Below, one piece after another: positions 61,457 to 64,000 of a stretch of 64,000 bases of DNA. A model generated the notes under the pieces. That model was not told where the DNA came from and ran no database searches. It saw only the letters and a list, made by a program, of their open reading frames with translations. A program made the translations under genes and the position numbers. Source of the DNA: Afipia clevelandensis ATCC 49720 (GTDB taxonomy: Bacteria; Pseudomonadota; Alphaproteobacteria; Rhizobiales; Xanthobacteraceae); the NCBI RefSeq assembly GCF_000336555.1, contig NZ_KB375281.1:4270155-4334154 (forward strand). The letters run 5' to 3'. The stretch's first letter is position 1; each line of letters opens with the position of its first letter.

Positions 61457-62190
61457 TGGCGACAGCCGAATTTACCGCTCCGGAAAATGCGGCGGACGTA
61501 TTGACGGTCGACAGCCTTCACGCCTGGTACGGCGAATCCCATGTGCTGCACGGCATGTCGTTTTCGCTGCATCCCGGAGAGGTCGTGGCCTTGCTCGGCC
61601 GTAACGGCAGCGGCCGGACCACGACGCTGCGTGCGGTGATGGGCCTGACGGACCGGACCGAAGGGGAGATCCGGATCGGCGGCAGGAACGCCACGCGGTT
61701 GCCACCGCATCTGATCGCGCGCATGGGGGTCGGCTATTGTCCGGAAGAGCGCGCGATTTTCGCATCGCTATCATGCGAGGAAAACCTTCTATTGCCGCCC
61801 CGGCAGACGGATGGCGGCATGCCGCTGGACGAAATCTACGCGCTGCTGCCCAATCTCGCGGAGCGACGGCACACGCCGGGCACGCGGCTTTCGGGCGGGG
61901 AACAGCAAATGCTGGCGATTGCGCGCATCCTGCGCACCGGCGCCCGTCTGCTGTTGCTGGACGAAATCTCCGAGGGCCTCGCGCCGGTGATTGTCGACCG
62001 GTTGTTCGATCTGGTCGTGGAGCTGAAGTCGCGCGGCTACACCATTCTGCTGGTCGAGCAGAACAAGTATTTCGCCGCGCCGCTCGCGGACAGGTTTCTG
62101 GTGGTCGAGCGTGGAACCATTGTCATGCGCCTGACTGCTGATGAACTGGAAGCGCAAGCCGATCTTGTCGACCGCACGCTGGGCGTTTGA
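61453..62190 (+). CDS. livF: ABC transporter ATPase, LivF family, with Arg in Walker A
   Basis: A 245-aa LivF-type ATPase. The signature LSGGEQQMLAIARIL is normal. Walker A reads GRNGSGRTTT: the invariant lysine is arginine. Walker B is LLLLDEISEGLAP, with the catalytic Glu kept but the usual DEPTEG altered. The companion LivG has an intact Walker A, so the pair may hydrolyse ATP at one site only. Two adjacent ATGs (61453, 61456) are possible starts. Arg at this place is found in some other LivF relatives, from memory. Confidence 0.92.
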   Translation: MMATAEFTAPENAADVLTVDSLHAWYGESHVLHGMSFSLHPGEVVALLGRNGSGRTTTLRAVMGLTDRTEGEIRIGGRNATRLPPHLIARMGVGYCPEERAIFASLSCEENLLLPPRQTDGGMPLDEIYALLPNLAERRHTPGTRLSGGEQQMLAIARILRTGARLLLLDEISEGLAPVIVDRLFDLVVELKSRGYTILLVEQNKYFAAPLADRFLVVERGTIVMRLTADELEAQADLVDRTLGV

Positions 62191-62198
62191 GAGGCATC

Positions 62199-63077
62199 AT
62201 GTTCGATATTCCAATTCAGGTGCTGTTGGGGCAGGTGACGATCGGTCTCGTCAACGGGTCGTTCTACGCCATTCTCAGCCTGGGCCTCGCGCTCATCTTC
62301 GGGCTTCTCAACGTGATCAACTTCGCGCACGGAGCCCTCTACATGCTTGGTGCGTTCGGCGTGTATCTGGCCATGCAGAAGCTGGGCGTGAACTACTGGT
62401 GGTCGTTGATCCTTGTACCCGTCGTCGTTGGCGCATTCGGCGCCTTGATCGAGCGGCTTCTGCTGCGGCGGCTGTCGGGGCTCGATCATCTTTATGGCTT
62501 GCTGTTCACGTTCGGTCTTGCGCTGGTTCTGGAAGGCATCTTCCGCGACATCTATGGCTCGGCCGGACTTCCATATCCGACGCCGCCGGCGCTGCGCGGA
62601 CTGATCGATCTGGGCTTCATGCGGCTTCCGATCTATCGCGTCTGGATCGTCTGCATGTCGCTGCTGGTTTGCATCGCCGTCTGGTTCCTGATCGAACAGA
62701 CACGGCTTGGCTCCTATCTCCGCGCAGGCACCGAGAATGCCCGGATCGTACAGGCGCTCGGCATCAATGTCCCGCTGATGGTGACGCTGGTCTATGCGCT
62801 CGGAGCGGCGCTGGCCGCCTTCGCCGGTGTTCTTGCAGCCCCGATCTATCAGGTGCAGCCGCTGATGGGCTCCAACATCCTGATCATCACCTTCGCGGTC
62901 GTCGTCATCGGCGGGCTTGGCTCCACCGCGGGTGCGATCATGACCGGGCTTGCGCTCGGCGTGATCGAAGGCCTGTCCAAGGTGTTCTATCCTGAAATCT
63001 CGTCAACCATCGTGTTCATCGTCATGGCGTTCGTGCTTCTGATCCGCCCTGCCGGCTTGTTTGGACGTGAAGCATGA
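62199..63077 (+). CDS. livH: ABC transporter permease, LivH family (second importer)
   Basis: A 292-aa integral membrane permease. The family motifs are LGLALIFGLLNVINFAHGALYM near the N-terminus and VVVIGGLGSTAGAIMTG near the C-terminus. ATG 62199 lies 8 nt after the LivF stop; a TTG at 62187 would overlap it. The stop overlaps the next start in ATGA. Confidence 0.93.
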   Translation: MFDIPIQVLLGQVTIGLVNGSFYAILSLGLALIFGLLNVINFAHGALYMLGAFGVYLAMQKLGVNYWWSLILVPVVVGAFGALIERLLLRRLSGLDHLYGLLFTFGLALVLEGIFRDIYGSAGLPYPTPPALRGLIDLGFMRLPIYRVWIVCMSLLVCIAVWFLIEQTRLGSYLRAGTENARIVQALGINVPLMVTLVYALGAALAAFAGVLAAPIYQVQPLMGSNILIITFAVVVIGGLGSTAGAIMTGLALGVIEGLSKVFYPEISSTIVFIVMAFVLLIRPAGLFGREA

Positions 63078-64000
63078 GCATATCCATGAGGACGTCCACC
63101 GCATTACTGATCAGCCTGCTCGTAATCGGGTTCATCGCGCCGTTCGCAGGCCTGTACACGCAATTTCTGATGAAGTGCGTCGCTCTCGCGTTGTTCGCCG
63201 TGGCTTTCAATTTTTTCACGGGAAACGTCGGTCTGCTTTCCATCGGCCATGCAGCCTTCTTCGGCATGGGCGCCTATGTCGCCGGTTACGTTACGAAAGA
63301 GTGGGCGTTGACGCCTGAACTCGCTCTCGTGGTCAGTCTTCTCACGGGTCTCGTGCTCGGCCTTGTGATGGGCGGCATGGCGATCCGGCGTCAGGGCATC
63401 TATTTCGCGATGATCACTCTGGCTTTGGCGCAGATGGTCTATTTCTTTTGCGTGCAGGCACCATTCACCGGCGCCGAGGATGGATTGCAGCGCATTCCAA
63501 GGCGTGACCTGTTTGGTGTCATTCATCTCACCGACGACCATGCGATGTACGTTTTCGTGCTCGTGGTCATGGTCGCAGTGGTATGGGCGTTTCAGCGGCT
63601 AATGGAAGCGCCGTTCGGTCAGGTTCTGCTTGCCATTCGGGACAACGAGCCGCGCGCAATTTCGCTCGGCTACGATGTGCAGGGCTACAAGCTGTCTGCA
63701 TTCGCGATGTCCGCGGCGGTTGCTGGACTGGCCGGTGGCATGAAGGCGCTGACGCTGGGCTTTGCGGGATTGCCGGACGCGCACTGGACCCAATCGGGCA
63801 ATGTCATTCTCATGTGTCTGCTCGGCGGGCTCGGCACGCCGCTCGGACCCATTATCGGCGCCATTCTGGTGGTGACGCTGGAAAGCAGGCTTTCCGGGCT
63901 TGGTACGATCCAGGTTGGTTCGCTGTCTGTCGATCTCTCGACCAAGGTTCCGATCATCATTGGGCTGATCTTCATGGTGTGCGTCCTGCTGTTTCGGCGC
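63074..64000 (+). CDS. livM: ABC transporter permease, LivM family, cut by the right edge
   Basis: 309 codons of a LivM-type permease are visible, with no stop before the window ends. The protein is hydrophobic with FFTGNVGLLSIGHAAFFGMG, GIYFAMITLALAQ and LLAIRDNEPRAISLGY, all typical. It completes the second Liv importer, and unlike the first importer it is not fused to LivG up to the edge. It is nearly full length, as the last helices are already visible. Confidence 0.92.
   Translation, partial: MSISMRTSTALLISLLVIGFIAPFAGLYTQFLMKCVALALFAVAFNFFTGNVGLLSIGHAAFFGMGAYVAGYVTKEWALTPELALVVSLLTGLVLGLVMGGMAIRRQGIYFAMITLALAQMVYFFCVQAPFTGAEDGLQRIPRRDLFGVIHLTDDHAMYVFVLVVMVAVVWAFQRLMEAPFGQVLLAIRDNEPRAISLGYDVQGYKLSAFAMSAAVAGLAGGMKALTLGFAGLPDAHWTQSGNVILMCLLGGLGTPLGPIIGAILVVTLESRLSGLGTIQVGSLSVDLSTKVPIIIGLIFMVCVLLFRR

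Noticed and set aside
1-64000. CRISPR arrays, insertion sequences, tRNA or rRNA genes
   Set aside because: No regularly spaced repeats, transposase-like proteins, terminal inverted repeats or cloverleaf-like tRNA sequences were noticed by eye. A dedicated tRNA or IS search could still find something small.

Overview
This 64 kb window is high-GC DNA from an alphaproteobacterium, most likely of the Bradyrhizobiaceae/Nitrobacteraceae (Rhodopseudomonas, Bradyrhizobium, Afipia group). The grounds are gene content and order: a fixNOQP-fixGHIS type cbb3 oxidase locus with FNR/FixK boxes, several Liv-type ABC transporters, and formate dehydrogenase clusters of the kind seen in that family. The species is not identifiable from the sequence alone. 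No rRNA, tRNA, insertion sequence, prophage or CRISPR array was seen. The window reads as chromosomal metabolic DNA.

Layout. (1) 0-5.3 kb: a branched-chain-type (Liv) ABC importer with a Tat-exported binding protein, LivH, a fused LivM-LivG and LivF. It is followed by a HIT-family protein and an L,D-transpeptidase. (2) 8.0-17.2 kb: the high-affinity cbb3 oxidase ccoNOQP and its assembly genes ccoGHIS. Small genes lie on both sides. Five FNR/FixK-type boxes (8004, 8696, 12253, 16963, 17228) tie the region to low oxygen. (3) 17.3-22.2 kb: nitroreductase, LysR regulator, an exported hypothetical, an SDR oxidoreductase and a WD40-cytochrome c chimera. (4) 22.3-50.6 kb: a metal-cofactor and formate dehydrogenase island. 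It holds a HTH/anion-binding regulator divergent from a tungstate importer (tupBCA), three MoeA-type proteins, MobA, MobB, FdhD, an Mrp ATPase and a polyferredoxin. It also holds five accessory genes of little-known function, a HTH-TorD fusion, a Tat-exported membrane formate dehydrogenase (alpha, beta, cytochrome b gamma plus a small Tat protein), TusA, DUF971, and a second cytosolic NAD-linked formate dehydrogenase with a fused NuoE-NuoF-like subunit. (5) 50.8-64 kb: SDR, carboxymuconolactone decarboxylase-like protein, 3-hydroxyisobutyrate dehydrogenase-like protein, a CoxG/CoxM/CoxS/CoxL-type molybdenum hydroxylase, a double HxlR regulator, and a second Liv importer cut by the right edge.

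How it fits together. Region 4 can be read as one programme: import of tungstate (or molybdate), sensing of the oxyanion, insertion of the metal into pterin cofactor by specialised MoeA proteins, dinucleotide attachment, sulfuration, and assembly of two formate dehydrogenases. The W-selective reading is inference. Region 5 looks like a catabolic unit in which a hydroxylase and an ABC importer share a 22-bp promoter element found at 54172-54193 and 60570-60591.

The best candidates for undescribed biology are the W/FDH island with its reused anion-binding domain, the FDH accessory gene set at 33.7-37.3 kb, the HTH-TorD fusion with two palindromes upstream, and the shared hydroxylase/importer promoter element with its tandem HxlR regulator.
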